The notes: generated by a model not told the origin, from the letters alone. Shown: positions 34,080-43,988, numbered from the stretch's first letter. The stretch is 64,000 nt of DNA from Fibrobacterota bacterium (GCA_023459055.1 JAEWVR010000003.1:124001-188000), one strand, 5' to 3'. Numbers and translations are program-made.

Positions 34080-35063
34080 TTGTTAAAAAAATATTCTAAA
34101 TTACTCGTATTACTTTCACTACTTCCCATTATCTGGATTTTTTGGAAGATTGATTACCATAAGCTTTGGTCTCTAACAATATCACTGCCATCATGGGTAT
34201 TCATATTTCTTATAGCGTCAACACTACTAAGTGTCGCTGTTCAGGTATGGCGGGTATGGATATTGACAAAAGTCTATATGCCGGATTTAAAATTCATGGA
34301 ATTACTTTCTTTCCACATGATAAGTGCATTCTATACAACATTTTTACCGGCAGCCTCACAGGATGTGATTAGAAGTGCACTGCTTTCGAAAAAGGGGAAT
34401 TACTCATATATTTGGGGAGCTACACTTCTTAGTCGTTTTGCCGGACTGGTAACCCTTCTTTTATTCTCACTTAACGGCCTGCTGATAATTGATAAATCAT
34501 CACTACCACCATACACAGCTCAGTCGATTCTAATAATTTTTATTGTTACAGTATTGTTAGCCCTTCTCTCATTTTCAAAAACAGTCACACGCCCTTTGAG
34601 AAAAGCTTTTGGACGATTTATTCCTGCAAAGGTTTACAAAATAATTGCGGATATTCGTGATGGCGTTTATGCTTACAAGAAGCATAGGATGGTTTTGGTA
34701 AAATTTTTTCTTATATCCATTTTACTTCAGCTGATTTTCGTTATCACCAATACATTTACGTTGTATAGTATTTCTGATAAGTTTTTCTTTAAAGAATCGC
34801 TAGCATTTCTACCGATGATTGAGATCATTACAAGTGCAGCTGCATTTACACCTCAGGGAATTGGTGTTCGCGAGATTCAACTTGTCTTATTCTTCAAGTA
34901 CTTACAACTGAGCAGCGAATCACTTGGGCTTTACATTTTGTTAATATATGCTTTTTCTACATTTTCCCGTCTGCTTGGTGCAGTGCCTTTATATGCACAT
35001 TTTATTATCAAAAAGAAGCAGACTCCATCAATAAACAAAGATCACTCAGATTCTACAACATAA
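34080..35063 (+). CDS. Lysylphosphatidylglycerol-synthase-like / UPF0104 flippase-like membrane protein
   Basis: The 327-residue protein has eight or so hydrophobic helices and the LPG-synthase transmembrane (UPF0104/AglD2) hallmarks: 'FHMISAFYTTFLPAASQDVIRSALLSKK' and a C-terminal 'TPQGIGVREIQLVLFF' motif (PxGIGxxE). The C-terminal aminoacyl-transferase domain is missing, as in the stand-alone flippase-like members. Lipid or glycolipid flipping is inferred. Translation seems to start at TTG (34080), as there is no ATG in frame upstream of the first helix and only a weak GGA ahead. A stem-loop sits directly upstream. Confidence 0.8.
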   Translation: MLKKYSKLLVLLSLLPIIWIFWKIDYHKLWSLTISLPSWVFIFLIASTLLSVAVQVWRVWILTKVYMPDLKFMELLSFHMISAFYTTFLPAASQDVIRSALLSKKGNYSYIWGATLLSRFAGLVTLLLFSLNGLLIIDKSSLPPYTAQSILIIFIVTVLLALLSFSKTVTRPLRKAFGRFIPAKVYKIIADIRDGVYAYKKHRMVLVKFFLISILLQLIFVITNTFTLYSISDKFFFKESLAFLPMIEIITSAAAFTPQGIGVREIQLVLFFKYLQLSSESLGLYILLIYAFSTFSRLLGAVPLYAHFIIKKKQTPSINKDHSDSTT

Positions 35064-35227
35064 TCTATATGCTGTTTAAAAACCCATTATTCTGCAAACA
35101 AGCACAATTCTGGCAGTATGATAGAACCTAACAATCTTACCTGTCGAGTAATGCCAGCAAAACTCTCCACAATTTATTATATTACTAATTTATTGCTTCC
35201 CATTATAAACACCAAAAGGAGTCCGTA

Positions 35228-36340
35228 ATGAGTGAATTTTTTAGAATCGCTGTTGTAATTAGTTTTTTACTCTTTCAACTTTCTGGTTGTTCTCCTGACA
35301 ATATTAATCCGGTAAACACCAGTTCAACTCAAACTATCACACTATCCATTGACATGTCGCAGGATACTTCATTTCAGAAAGATGCTGATAGTGCTGTAGT
35401 AAAACTGACTGCTCCAAATTGCAATGAGATTGTCAAACCACTAACAATTACTCCAACTGGTATTACAGGCATAATCGCTGGCATTCCATCAGGAAAAGTA
35501 TGGACTATCGATATTTCTATTTTTGACAGCTTAAAGGTTCAAAGATATACAGGAAAAGGAACTGCCGATATCATCCCAAACCAAATTACATCAGTTAACA
35601 TAAAAATTTGCAGAACATCCGGAACCCTCGTTATCAACGGAATTCTTGAAAGTACTGGATGCGGTGTAGACACAACTGGCCTGCTTGTTTATTATCCATT
35701 TAATGGAAATGCCAATGATGAGACAATGCATGGATATGATGGAGCAGTCTACGGCCCGGAACTTACAACAGACCGGTTTGGCGTATCTGCAAGTGCTTAT
35801 TACTTTGATGGTATACATGATTCAATTATATGTAAAAATACCCAAAATTTGAATTTCGGCACATCTGACTTTACTATTGCATTCTGGATTAAAACCTTAG
35901 CAAACGATCTTCCTGTAATGAGTAAAGTTCCAACGTCTGTTGATGGCCAGTCCGGTAGTCCCTATGAAAACGGGTGGCAGATTCACAGTGAAATGCATGC
36001 TATTTATAATGACGGAATCCGTTTTGATATGTACGATGGGATAAATGGTGGATATGGATTACTGAATTCAACAAAAGCATCCGATAATAAATGGCATTTC
36101 GTCACCGTCGTTGCTGAACGTTCATCAATGATAGTAATGTTTGTTGATGGCGCCATTGTTGACACCATGAATATCAGTCAATTTGGAAGTATACAAAATA
36201 CAGCCCCTCTCAGACTTGGTGTAAGAGGAAACTGGTCATCAGTTAACTCACTTCTTGGATGCCTTGATGATATTCGCATCTATAGAAGAGCATTATCTGT
36301 CAATGAAGTTCAAAGCTTGTATCATGAAGGCGGGTATTAA
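35228..36340 (+). CDS. LamG-domain lipoprotein
   Basis: The 370-residue product has a lipoprotein signal (hydrophobic residues 6-19, lipobox QLSGC), a beta region (about 30-130; two prealbumin- or DUF-like strands, TLSIDMSQ) and a LamG/concanavalin-like domain (about 150-368: LLVYYPFNGNANDET, FTIAFWIKT, WHFVTVVAERS, LDDIRIYRRALS). It is likely anchored to the envelope and binds a polymer or glycan. It differs from the LamG lipoprotein at 1240-2904, which carries a DUF2341-like domain. AAAAGGAGT ahead of the ATG gives a strong start. A shared terminator follows the stop. Confidence 0.85.
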   Translation: MSEFFRIAVVISFLLFQLSGCSPDNINPVNTSSTQTITLSIDMSQDTSFQKDADSAVVKLTAPNCNEIVKPLTITPTGITGIIAGIPSGKVWTIDISIFDSLKVQRYTGKGTADIIPNQITSVNIKICRTSGTLVINGILESTGCGVDTTGLLVYYPFNGNANDETMHGYDGAVYGPELTTDRFGVSASAYYFDGIHDSIICKNTQNLNFGTSDFTIAFWIKTLANDLPVMSKVPTSVDGQSGSPYENGWQIHSEMHAIYNDGIRFDMYDGINGGYGLLNSTKASDNKWHFVTVVAERSSMIVMFVDGAIVDTMNISQFGSIQNTAPLRLGVRGNWSSVNSLLGCLDDIRIYRRALSVNEVQSLYHEGGY

Positions 36341-36346
36341 TTAATT

Positions 36347-36392
36347 AACTCAAACATGAAATGTCATTCCAGGTGAGATTCATGTTTGAGTT
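36347..36392. terminator. Shared bidirectional terminator
   Basis: A perfect 14-base stem, AACTCAAACATGAA (36347-36360) with its complement TTCATGTTTGAGTT (36379-36392), lies in the 52-base space between convergent genes. It begins 7 bases after the LamG stop and directly touches the stop codon (36393) of the minus-strand methyltransferase gene. Confidence 0.75.
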
Positions 36393-37091
36393 CTAGATGT
36401 CTAACTTTTCACCCACGACCCAAATTACCGGATGAAAGAGAATTTTTGCCTTTAGAAATTTTCCATTTAATGGCCTTACCTTGTATAGTATTCCTCCGAT
36501 AAATGATGTAACAAGATTTGCAAGCAATCCGAAGATTCCAGCCACACATCCATACGTTAAAGCCATATACCTGACCGCCAAATTGACATCTGACAACACC
36601 TGTCTGATACGCTCAGGACTGACAGGGAAGGAATGAGTATAGTCAACATCGTAGAAATCATCTCCCCAACCACTTGAATGGGGCATTATCATAAATAATT
36701 TTCCACCTTTTTTTAAGACTCTTCTAACATCATTCATCAGTAATATCGCAGATTTTGAATCAGTCATGTGCTCAAAGACATTAACTAACACAACACAATC
36801 GAATGAATCATCACCAAATGGTATTGGTGGGACTTCGGCAAATTGTGCATCAACATTTTTACTTTTCAAGTATTCTACTAATGTACTATTTCTATCGATA
36901 CAAGAATATTGATATCCACTATCAATTAATAATTGTGCAAGCCCACCAACACCTGGCCCTATTTCCAAGATTCTGCCATTCGACAGTGTAAAACGATTAA
37001 GAATTTTAAGAATGTTTTTATGAATACTATTATGAGTTAATCTGCCTGCAAACGAAAGTTTTTTTTCTTTAAAGTAATCATATTGTCCCAT
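36393..37091 (-). CDS. Class I SAM-dependent methyltransferase
   Basis: The 232-residue protein has the Rossmann methyltransferase motifs ILEIGPGVGGLAQLL (motif I) and FDCVVLVNVFEH (motif III/IV), with a hydrophobic patch near the C-terminus (about 175-200). It is the last gene of a minus-strand group with a GT4 glycosyltransferase, a YfhO-type protein and gmhB, so methylation of a glycan or lipid carrier is a reasonable guess. GAGGAAA precedes the ATG by 7 bases. The substrate is unknown. Confidence 0.85.
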   Translation of the reverse strand: MGQYDYFKEKKLSFAGRLTHNSIHKNILKILNRFTLSNGRILEIGPGVGGLAQLLIDSGYQYSCIDRNSTLVEYLKSKNVDAQFAEVPPIPFGDDSFDCVVLVNVFEHMTDSKSAILLMNDVRRVLKKGGKLFMIMPHSSGWGDDFYDVDYTHSFPVSPERIRQVLSDVNLAVRYMALTYGCVAGIFGLLANLVTSFIGGILYKVRPLNGKFLKAKILFHPVIWVVGEKLDI

Positions 37092-37158
37092 TTAGATTTC
37101 CTCACTACTATGAAAACCATGTAGCATGGTGATCGAACAATAAAAGATGAAAAAAGAA

Positions 37159-38277
37159 TCAGACATGTTTAGCGGTTTCGGAATGAATTACCGACTTGTA
37201 AACATTTTCCTGCATCAACGCAATTTTTTCCCATGTATACTGTGATGCATGCTGTCGGGCATTATTTTCGTATTTTTTGCGAAATTCATAATCTTCTAAA
37301 AATTGTATACCTACTTCAACAATTTTTTCAACATCAAAATCCTTGACAAGAATACCATTATAGCCATTATTAACAGAATCTCTTAATCCCTCTACTTCAA
37401 CACCCAGTATCGCCTTACCTGCAGCGGCAGCTTCAATTGCGACAATGCACCATCCTTCAAATCTTGAAAATATCCCAACATAAGAGCAATTTTTAAAAAG
37501 CTCAAGTTTTTCATCATATTCCGGATTAATTATAATATCAACCTTATCACGAATTCCTGAATCGTCAACAAGTTTATGGAGTGTCCGTATGTCTTCATCA
37601 GAACCGCGTCCGGCAATCTTTAACCGATACCCATCTACCTTTGTTAAAACTTTTGCCATAACAGGAATCATCCTGTCAATGCCTTTCATATAAATATCTA
37701 TTCTTCCAAAAACAAGTATATACTTATGATCTTCAGGTACAAGTACTAACTGTTTCTCGTCAAATCCACATGGTAACGCATATATTTCTTTATTTGGAAA
37801 CATCTCTAATACTGATGTTTTTGTCCCCGGTGCCATGGTGATAATTGTTCTTGAATGTTTAAGCATCAGCTTTTCGAAATAATAAGGAAGCCACCCGGCG
37901 AATCCATACTTATCAACAGTTCGTTTCCCTAACAGATGATAAAATTCGAGAATAACTTTTTTCCTGAACATGAAATTAACAACAGGTGCGTAGACAGAGA
38001 ACACTGTCAAAAAAACATCGGCTTTACAAAATAAAGAATGTACATTTGCAACAATTGTATATGTCAGACGACTAATCAGATAGGAACAGGATAATCCAAA
38101 ATGTTTCTTTGCAAATTTCGAGTGTTTCTTTTCACACCCTGGATAGCTTCCGGTAATAAAGGTTATGTCATGTCCCTGTACGGCAAGCAACTCATGCACA
38201 GTCTCTATTCTATGAGCACCACCACCACCACACCAGGGATTGTTAATGTCATCGTATGTATAGCAAACTATTTTCAT
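37159..38277 (-). CDS. GT4-family glycosyltransferase
   Basis: The 372-residue protein has the GT-B fold of glycosyltransferase family 4: an N-terminal WCGGGGAHRIETVHELL loop, ILVFGRIDIYMKGIDRMI, and the C-terminal EX7E motif EGWCIVAIE (about residues 275-283) with GKAILGVEVEGLRDSV. It would transfer a sugar from a nucleotide donor during envelope polysaccharide assembly. It lies 26 bases after YfhO-type gene and 67 before the methyltransferase. The donor and acceptor are unknown. Confidence 0.87.
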   Translation of the reverse strand: MKIVCYTYDDINNPWCGGGGAHRIETVHELLAVQGHDITFITGSYPGCEKKHSKFAKKHFGLSCSYLISRLTYTIVANVHSLFCKADVFLTVFSVYAPVVNFMFRKKVILEFYHLLGKRTVDKYGFAGWLPYYFEKLMLKHSRTIITMAPGTKTSVLEMFPNKEIYALPCGFDEKQLVLVPEDHKYILVFGRIDIYMKGIDRMIPVMAKVLTKVDGYRLKIAGRGSDEDIRTLHKLVDDSGIRDKVDIIINPEYDEKLELFKNCSYVGIFSRFEGWCIVAIEAAAAGKAILGVEVEGLRDSVNNGYNGILVKDFDVEKIVEVGIQFLEDYEFRKKYENNARQHASQYTWEKIALMQENVYKSVIHSETAKHV

Positions 38278-38303
38278 TATTTACCGTATTCCGGAACTAT
38301 TGG

Positions 38304-40769
38304 TCATAGTTTAAAAGGTACAAGTGATTTCTTTTTTGTAATACTTAGTACTACAAATGTAATGCCATACAATAAATACAAAGACATGATCAGTACTGAG
38401 ATCCATTCCACTTTTCCCAGATAATTCGAAGTAATCTTCATTTCAATTGAATGAGCTCCCTTTGAAACTGGTATTGCCATCCATGCAAGATCAGCCTGCA
38501 TTGTTTCAACCAGTTTTCCGTCAACCTTAATCTTCCATGCAGGATAAAACACTTCCGATATCCTTAAATAACCATCAGCCGGTACATCAACTTTCACTTT
38601 TCGTAAATTTGACGAATATTTCTCCCACATTGTGCCAAGCGCAGCCGGAGAAACCCCGTTAGATTTTTCAAATTTTACTAAAGGCTCTTTAAATAAGGCT
38701 ATTGTGGTTTTGTAATCATAACTGCCGTTTTGAAGTGCATCTGCGATTTTGTTTGTGTCAAGAATGACATACTTTTCAACAAATGAAATACGGCCCAATG
38801 CATTTTTATTTTCTATCGGAACTAATCCATTATCCCCTCTTGCCAGAATGTACTTTGCATTTGCGATATCAAGAAATGGGTTTCCCTTTGACAAGTTTTC
38901 AACATTTAGAAAAGCCTGACCTTTATCATTGTAGCTAATTAAACTTGAAATAAAATTTCTATCGCTCTGATCACCCCTGAATTCCCTGTACCATTTCAAT
39001 TCGTTGTCATGAAAACCACTAACACCTTCAAGTCCAACTATACCTTCACAATTTGTCGAATTTGCAAATGCGCCCGGCAATGAAAAACATCTAAACGGTT
39101 CCAGCTTCATCTTAGTCCTTAAATCAACCACAGCTGGTTCGGAATAGAAGTAAGAAGACGGATTGATTATCTTTACAAACTGCATATCAACCCGCAGCGC
39201 ATCAAATACACACATGAACAGGAAAATCACAATCACTGTTACAGGTTTTACTTTATTCATCACCACAGCCCATATCAAAGAGAGTGAAATTACTGCCATT
39301 ATGAACCACAACCAGAGTCCTAAAAGATAATTTTGAGAAAAATTAACATCAAACACCTGCGAAGCTCTTGCATCTTTTATCGCAGAACCAAATATACCAA
39401 GTACAAAACTCTTGTTTGACCCAAGAACTGCCAGGAGGAACAGTGCACCTATCGTAATAAAAATACCAGTCTGCCACTTCTTTTTTACAGTCTCTGAAAA
39501 AACAGTCATTTTTTCTTTCAATATGTCTTTCAAAAATAGCGTTGATAGTATCGCAATGCTAAATGAAAACCAGAACATAATCATACTACACGCTCTGAAC
39601 TTCTTAACTCCAGGAACTAAATAGTATGCAATTGTAAAGATGAATGTATGTTTTCCAAGTGAAAACAACAATGCAAATGCAGCAATACTTATCCACAGTA
39701 TTCGCCATCTTGACGGATTACGGATCACAGCAAATACAGCAAGCAGGAGTGCAACGCTTCCTACATATTCAGAATTCAATTTAAACGGATTTTCACTCCA
39801 ATAGTATTCCAGTGTATTAACCAGTTCCGGAACAAACATCGAGAACGCTTCCGGCCAGTGCAGTGACCAGGATGATGCAAACTCAAAACCTCTATCGACA
39901 CCACGAACAGAGAACGCATCACGGATATACATCATTGATGGATATATCTGTATTAAACCAATTCCCATTCCCACAATTACTGCAAGCCAGAAATGGAGGG
40001 ATAACATACCCGGCTTAACTGAATTATCTTTCTTGACAATAGAAACAACTATTGCGACAAGGTAATAAAAGAATATTCCCCACAAAACGAAATATGTCAT
40101 CTGAATGTGTGAGGTAAGAATACACATACCAATACCTAACGCAAGTAATGACATATTTCTGAATGATGCGATCTCCACCAGACGTTTCATTCTCCAGATA
40201 ATAAACGGCAACCATGCAATCACAAACATTTTCCCGTCATGTCCAGGGTATATATGCGAAAAAAATTGTGGATTAAGCATATAAATTAAAGCGCCGGTCA
40301 GTGCGATCAACGGGTGCGCTTTAAAACCTTTTCGGAGCAATACAAAGAAAAATACTCCCGCCAGAAATATATGAATTATCATACGCCAGCTAATTGCCCT
40401 GTGAATCGGAAGCAGATAATTGACAACAATTGACGGAAGATAAAACATATCTCCAAAAAGAGCATCAACTGTTGGCATACCAGACAAACGTGTATTAAAC
40501 CACATCGGAAATTGTTTATCTTCCTGTAATGTAGTTTTCAAAAAAACTTTTGAATCTATTCCATTCATCTGATCTGACGAGTGCAACATCCCGTTACTGA
40601 AAATAAACTGCGAAAACACCACCGCAGTCAACAGCCCCATGATCACAAAGTAAACCCATGATTTTGACCAGAGTGATTTCTTCGCTACTGTGCTGCTTTC
40701 AGCCGGTTGTGATGACTTCTGTGATGCACCCGATGCATCAGCATTTTTTTCTTCTGCTTTGTTTTGCAT
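38304..40769 (-). CDS. YfhO-family multi-pass membrane protein
   Basis: The 821-residue protein has about 12 transmembrane helices in its first 550 residues and a soluble C-terminal region (about 560-790) before a last helix. The pattern and the ending (YLRISEVFYPAWKIKVDGK, KGAHSIEMKI) are typical of the YfhO family (PF09586), putative lipid-linked glycan transferases. A 30-residue polar Ala/Ser-rich tail precedes the first helix. It sits between gmhB (13 bases) and a GT4 gene and should act in envelope glycan modification; its exact substrate is unknown. Confidence 0.85.
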   Translation of the reverse strand: MQNKAEEKNADASGASQKSSQPAESSTVAKKSLWSKSWVYFVIMGLLTAVVFSQFIFSNGMLHSSDQMNGIDSKVFLKTTLQEDKQFPMWFNTRLSGMPTVDALFGDMFYLPSIVVNYLLPIHRAISWRMIIHIFLAGVFFFVLLRKGFKAHPLIALTGALIYMLNPQFFSHIYPGHDGKMFVIAWLPFIIWRMKRLVEIASFRNMSLLALGIGMCILTSHIQMTYFVLWGIFFYYLVAIVVSIVKKDNSVKPGMLSLHFWLAVIVGMGIGLIQIYPSMMYIRDAFSVRGVDRGFEFASSWSLHWPEAFSMFVPELVNTLEYYWSENPFKLNSEYVGSVALLLAVFAVIRNPSRWRILWISIAAFALLFSLGKHTFIFTIAYYLVPGVKKFRACSMIMFWFSFSIAILSTLFLKDILKEKMTVFSETVKKKWQTGIFITIGALFLLAVLGSNKSFVLGIFGSAIKDARASQVFDVNFSQNYLLGLWLWFIMAVISLSLIWAVVMNKVKPVTVIVIFLFMCVFDALRVDMQFVKIINPSSYFYSEPAVVDLRTKMKLEPFRCFSLPGAFANSTNCEGIVGLEGVSGFHDNELKWYREFRGDQSDRNFISSLISYNDKGQAFLNVENLSKGNPFLDIANAKYILARGDNGLVPIENKNALGRISFVEKYVILDTNKIADALQNGSYDYKTTIALFKEPLVKFEKSNGVSPAALGTMWEKYSSNLRKVKVDVPADGYLRISEVFYPAWKIKVDGKLVETMQADLAWMAIPVSKGAHSIEMKITSNYLGKVEWISVLIMSLYLLYGITFVVLSITKKKSLVPFKL

Positions 40770-40782
40770 ATAATCTTTCTTG

Positions 40783-41301
40783 TTAATTTAGATGCTGTTC
40801 TGCCATTGACAAGGTTTCTAAATCATATCCGCTTTTCACATAGTTACTTTTTATTATTAAACTTTTTAAGCCATCAATATTGATTCTGTCAGAGTCCTTA
40901 TCACCAAGCATCAGCGACACTGAGAGATCAATATCGTGATCCTTGACTGCCTGACGAATCATACCCGGACCGGGTTTGCGGCAATCGGTCTCCTTTTTGT
41001 ACTGTTCAACAGATCCATCAGGGTGATACGGACTGAAATAAAACGCAGTAATATTGATACCCCGGATATGAAACTCATTTTTCATCCACCTATGGAGCGA
41101 TTCAACATCCTGCTCTGAAAAATACCCTTTAGCCACACCAGCCTGATTAGTAACAACAATAAGGATGTAACCTTTATCGATTGCTTTTTTGCACAACTCA
41201 AAGATGCCATCACAAAAAACAATATGTTCCGGCTTATACGGATATGCACTGTCTTCGTTAATTATTCCATCACGATCAAGAAATAACGCTTTTTTTCCCA
41301 T
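40783..41301 (-). CDS. gmhB: GmhB-like HAD phosphatase lacking three zinc ligands
   Basis: The 172-residue protein is close to D-glycero-beta-D-manno-heptose 1,7-bisphosphate 7-phosphatase (GmhB), a HAD-IIIA enzyme of ADP-heptose synthesis. Catalytic motifs are intact: DRDG (Asp9, Asp11), VVTNQAG, the CRKPGPGM Lys and MLGDKDSD. The zinc site of E. coli GmhB (Cys92, His94, Cys107, Cys109) corresponds here to Ser90, Tyr92, Thr105 and Cys107, so three of four ligands are gone while the loop itself is kept (FYFSPYHPDGSVEQ). It is first in the group with YfhO-type, GT4 and methyltransferase genes. The phosphatase activity probably persists; the precise substrate could differ from heptose bisphosphate. 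Confidence 0.85.
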   Translation of the reverse strand: MGKKALFLDRDGIINEDSAYPYKPEHIVFCDGIFELCKKAIDKGYILIVVTNQAGVAKGYFSEQDVESLHRWMKNEFHIRGINITAFYFSPYHPDGSVEQYKKETDCRKPGPGMIRQAVKDHDIDLSVSLMLGDKDSDRINIDGLKSLIIKSNYVKSGYDLETLSMAEQHLN

Positions 41302-41529
41302 TGTATCCCATATCTCAAAAAGGCTTAAACTAAAGATCGGTTATATGTCCCTTTTATTCGGTTTATTAAGATTTTTTTTGAAACTCTGTTATACGTTTCA
41401 TAAAAAGAGTATAATTTATACAGAGATTAAACGTTGTACCACCATGTCATCACCGGACAGTTTTTACCCGGTGATACCAAAAATTACTTAATGTCGCAGT
41501 ATACAGCAACAACTCAGGGATGTCGGCTG

Positions 41530-42042
41530 ATGAAACCGATTAATTTATCTGTTCTTTTCACAATAATGCTCATGTTCCTGAGCTGCAAACATGACATGCC
41601 CAGGGAATGGTCGAAAATTTCAACTGCATTCACAAAAACCACACAACCCCCTGATTCGATGGATTGTATTCGATTCGATTCATTAGTAACACTTATTGAA
41701 ACGCTTCAACAAACTGCGCACACAGCCGGTAACAAGTCATTCGAACAATTGTACAATGTTGCCTTTGACACAATCAGCGGCTGCTTTCAAATAGTTGGGA
41801 AAGGGCTGGCAAATCCATCATTTCCAGTTGAAGCCAGAATATCCAGCAGAAAAAATGCAGCAAAACTAAATGCTGAATACTGGGCTGCATTACTTAAATA
41901 CTGGAATAGCACCGGTAGAAAATCACTTACTCCAAAATTTGAAGCCCGGATCCTTTATAGCGCAACATTATTTGAAAAAGAAGTTGGAGACACATTGTTT
42001 GTACTGGTACAAGTGCCACTGGGAAGTATCGTTTTTAAATAA
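41530..42042 (+). CDS. Small lipoprotein of unknown function
   Basis: From the ATG at 41530 (AGGGA about 9 bases ahead) the 170-residue product begins with a lipoprotein signal (INLSVLFTIMLMFLSC). In-frame ATGs further upstream (41434) are passed over because the lipobox would then be internal. The mature part is mixed alpha/beta with no motif I recognise (for example RIDSLVTLIETLQQ-like helix, then FEARILYSATLFEKE). It is a single gene between divergent gmhB and convergent ftsY. Confidence 0.65.
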   Translation: MKPINLSVLFTIMLMFLSCKHDMPREWSKISTAFTKTTQPPDSMDCIRFDSLVTLIETLQQTAHTAGNKSFEQLYNVAFDTISGCFQIVGKGLANPSFPVEARISSRKNAAKLNAEYWAALLKYWNSTGRKSLTPKFEARILYSATLFEKEVGDTLFVLVQVPLGSIVFK

Positions 42043-42105
42043 AACCGCTAAATGCAGAATTATACTACCAGGTTTCCAAGAAAAGCTCAGTGAACAACAA
42101 AACAA

Positions 42106-43014
42106 TCAACCCTTAATCTCTCCAAACATTGCATCAACATATAAGTGTGCATCAAAGTCCTGAAGATCCTCAATACCTTCACCAACACCTATTTTCTTGA
42201 TCGGCACACCAAGTTCACGCGTTAATGCAAGGGCAATCCCGCCTTTTGCAGTTCCGTCAAGCTTTGTTATTACAAGCCCCGTAAGTGGTATGATACTGTT
42301 AAACACTGTCGCCTGTTTAATCGCATTTTGTCCTGTCGTTGCATCCACTACAAGCAGGACTTCATTAGGCGCATGAGGTGTATTGCGCCTGATTACCCTG
42401 ACTATCTTTTCAAGCTCATTCATCAGATTGACTTTATTATGAAGCCTTCCTGCAGTGTCAAGAAGTAAAACATCAATATCACGTGCCTTGGCCGCCTCTA
42501 TTGCATCAAATGCCACCGATGCAGCATCCGCACCTTCATGCTGCGCAACAAATTCCGATTCTGTCCGCTGTGACCAGATCCGTAATTGTTCAATTGCTCC
42601 CGCTCTGAATGTATCAGCAGCACAAAGCATTACCGATTTTTTCGCGGCTCTTAACTCATTTGCCAGTTTTCCGATTGTTGTTGTCTTACCAACACCGTTA
42701 ACACCAACAACAAGTATTACCCAGGGCTTTGGCGGAAACTCATCCGGATCTTTAGAAACTTTTAAATCCTCTGCCAGTATTGATTTCATTGCCTCATAAG
42801 CCTCAGCCTGATCGGTAATCCCTTCTTCCCGGATCTGTTTTTTTAATCTATCAATTACATCCAGTGATAACTCAAGCCCTATATCAGCAGCAATCAACGC
42901 TTCCTCAAGTGAATCATAAAAGGAGTCATCAAACTTTCCGTTTCCACCAAGAATTGAAACAATCTGTGAACGGGTCTTACTTAAACCATCCTTTAAGCGG
43001 GCAAATAAATTCAT
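42106..43014 (-). CDS. ftsY: Signal recognition particle receptor FtsY
   Basis: The 302-residue protein is the SRP receptor GTPase that docks ribosome-nascent-chain complexes at the membrane. It has a four-helix N domain (NLFARLKDGLSKTRSQI) and a G domain with G1 GVNGVGKTTTIGKLA, the DTFRAGAIEQL motif, G3 DTAGRL and G4 TKLDGTAKGG. Start 43014 gives the typical short FtsY N-terminus, without the acidic A domain of E. coli; an in-frame GTG at 43044 would add ten residues and is less likely. It is the last gene of the group that begins with mutL, with a 97-base gap after the HDOD gene. Confidence 0.95.
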   Translation of the reverse strand: MNLFARLKDGLSKTRSQIVSILGGNGKFDDSFYDSLEEALIAADIGLELSLDVIDRLKKQIREEGITDQAEAYEAMKSILAEDLKVSKDPDEFPPKPWVILVVGVNGVGKTTTIGKLANELRAAKKSVMLCAADTFRAGAIEQLRIWSQRTESEFVAQHEGADAASVAFDAIEAAKARDIDVLLLDTAGRLHNKVNLMNELEKIVRVIRRNTPHAPNEVLLVVDATTGQNAIKQATVFNSIIPLTGLVITKLDGTAKGGIALALTRELGVPIKKIGVGEGIEDLQDFDAHLYVDAMFGEIKG

Positions 43015-43111
43015 CTCTAAAACATCCTGTACTACTAAAAACACATCTGTACTTAATTAGCTAACTTTTTTATTAAAATACATCCGGCAGGAACATCAAA
43101 ACAGATTAGTT

Positions 43112-43975
43112 TTATACAGCGGGAGAAACATTGAACATTTCAAGTAGTGAATCAACTTTTTTTCTGTTTTCGATAGCTTTAGTAGCAATAACCTTAAACT
43201 GTTCCGGTGACAACGCCACCTTACTCAATGCAAATGGACTAATTCCAGGAGCGACCTCATGTTCTATCACCGACCTTCCAATCATGTGCGCGGTCACATC
43301 TGATATATGTATTATTGACACAACAAGTGCACTCTCTGCTGATGTTTCCGGCTGGTGATGTTTACAGATGCAATCCGTGAGTACCGATGGAAATGACCAG
43401 TGTTCAGCAAGATACTTTCCTGCGATTGTGTGATGCACCTCCGGTTCCTCATTTTTCCAATATGGTGTTTTTGACTCCTGAGCCCTCAGGGCTGCCGAGG
43501 TAATTGCATCCGGCATCAGCTTCGCCAGTACCAGCTTACCGATATCATGAAGCAGTGCTGCAACAAATACTTCATTGGTATCCAACAGCTCTCCCTTTTG
43601 TACATAACCGGCAATTCCCTCTGCAATAAGAGCTGTTGTGACCGAGTGAATCCAATACAAATCAAGCCTGAATCCAGCTGATTGTCTGATAGTTACAGCA
43701 TTAAGAAGTTCTGACGCCATAACAATTGAATGCACCCGTTTTGAACCGAGAAGAACCACAGCATTTTGTAAAGATGTAACAGTCCGGACAACGCCCACAT
43801 ACGCAGAGTTTGCAAGCCGAAGTACTTTACCGGTAATGGCAGGATCAAGCCTGATCACGTCTGCGATCTGCGACGCAGTCGATTCGGGATTTTTTAAAAC
43901 ATTTTCAATGCGCATCAGTACCGGTGATGGTGTCGGCAGATTCCTGACCGCTTTAACAAATGTCGTATAATCCAC
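43112..43975 (-). CDS. HDOD-domain protein
   Basis: The 287-residue protein is built around an HDOD domain (about 12-205; AVVLLGSKRVHSIVMA, HD in LHDIGKLVLAK, HHQPE). HDOD proteins relay signals in motility, competence and second-messenger pathways, and most do not show phosphodiesterase activity. It follows a second HDOD gene by 13 bases; the two are diverged paralogues. The role here is unknown, but the operon also includes a double STAS protein. The start gives the family N-terminus. Confidence 0.85.
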   Translation of the reverse strand: MDYTTFVKAVRNLPTPSPVLMRIENVLKNPESTASQIADVIRLDPAITGKVLRLANSAYVGVVRTVTSLQNAVVLLGSKRVHSIVMASELLNAVTIRQSAGFRLDLYWIHSVTTALIAEGIAGYVQKGELLDTNEVFVAALLHDIGKLVLAKLMPDAITSAALRAQESKTPYWKNEEPEVHHTIAGKYLAEHWSFPSVLTDCICKHHQPETSAESALVVSIIHISDVTAHMIGRSVIEHEVAPGISPFALSKVALSPEQFKVIATKAIENRKKVDSLLEMFNVSPAV

Positions 43976-43988
43976 ACATTTACCTGTT

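Noticed and set aside
42455..42799. Plus-strand frame antisense to ftsY
   Set aside because: ftsY has all GTPase motifs; the other frame has none.
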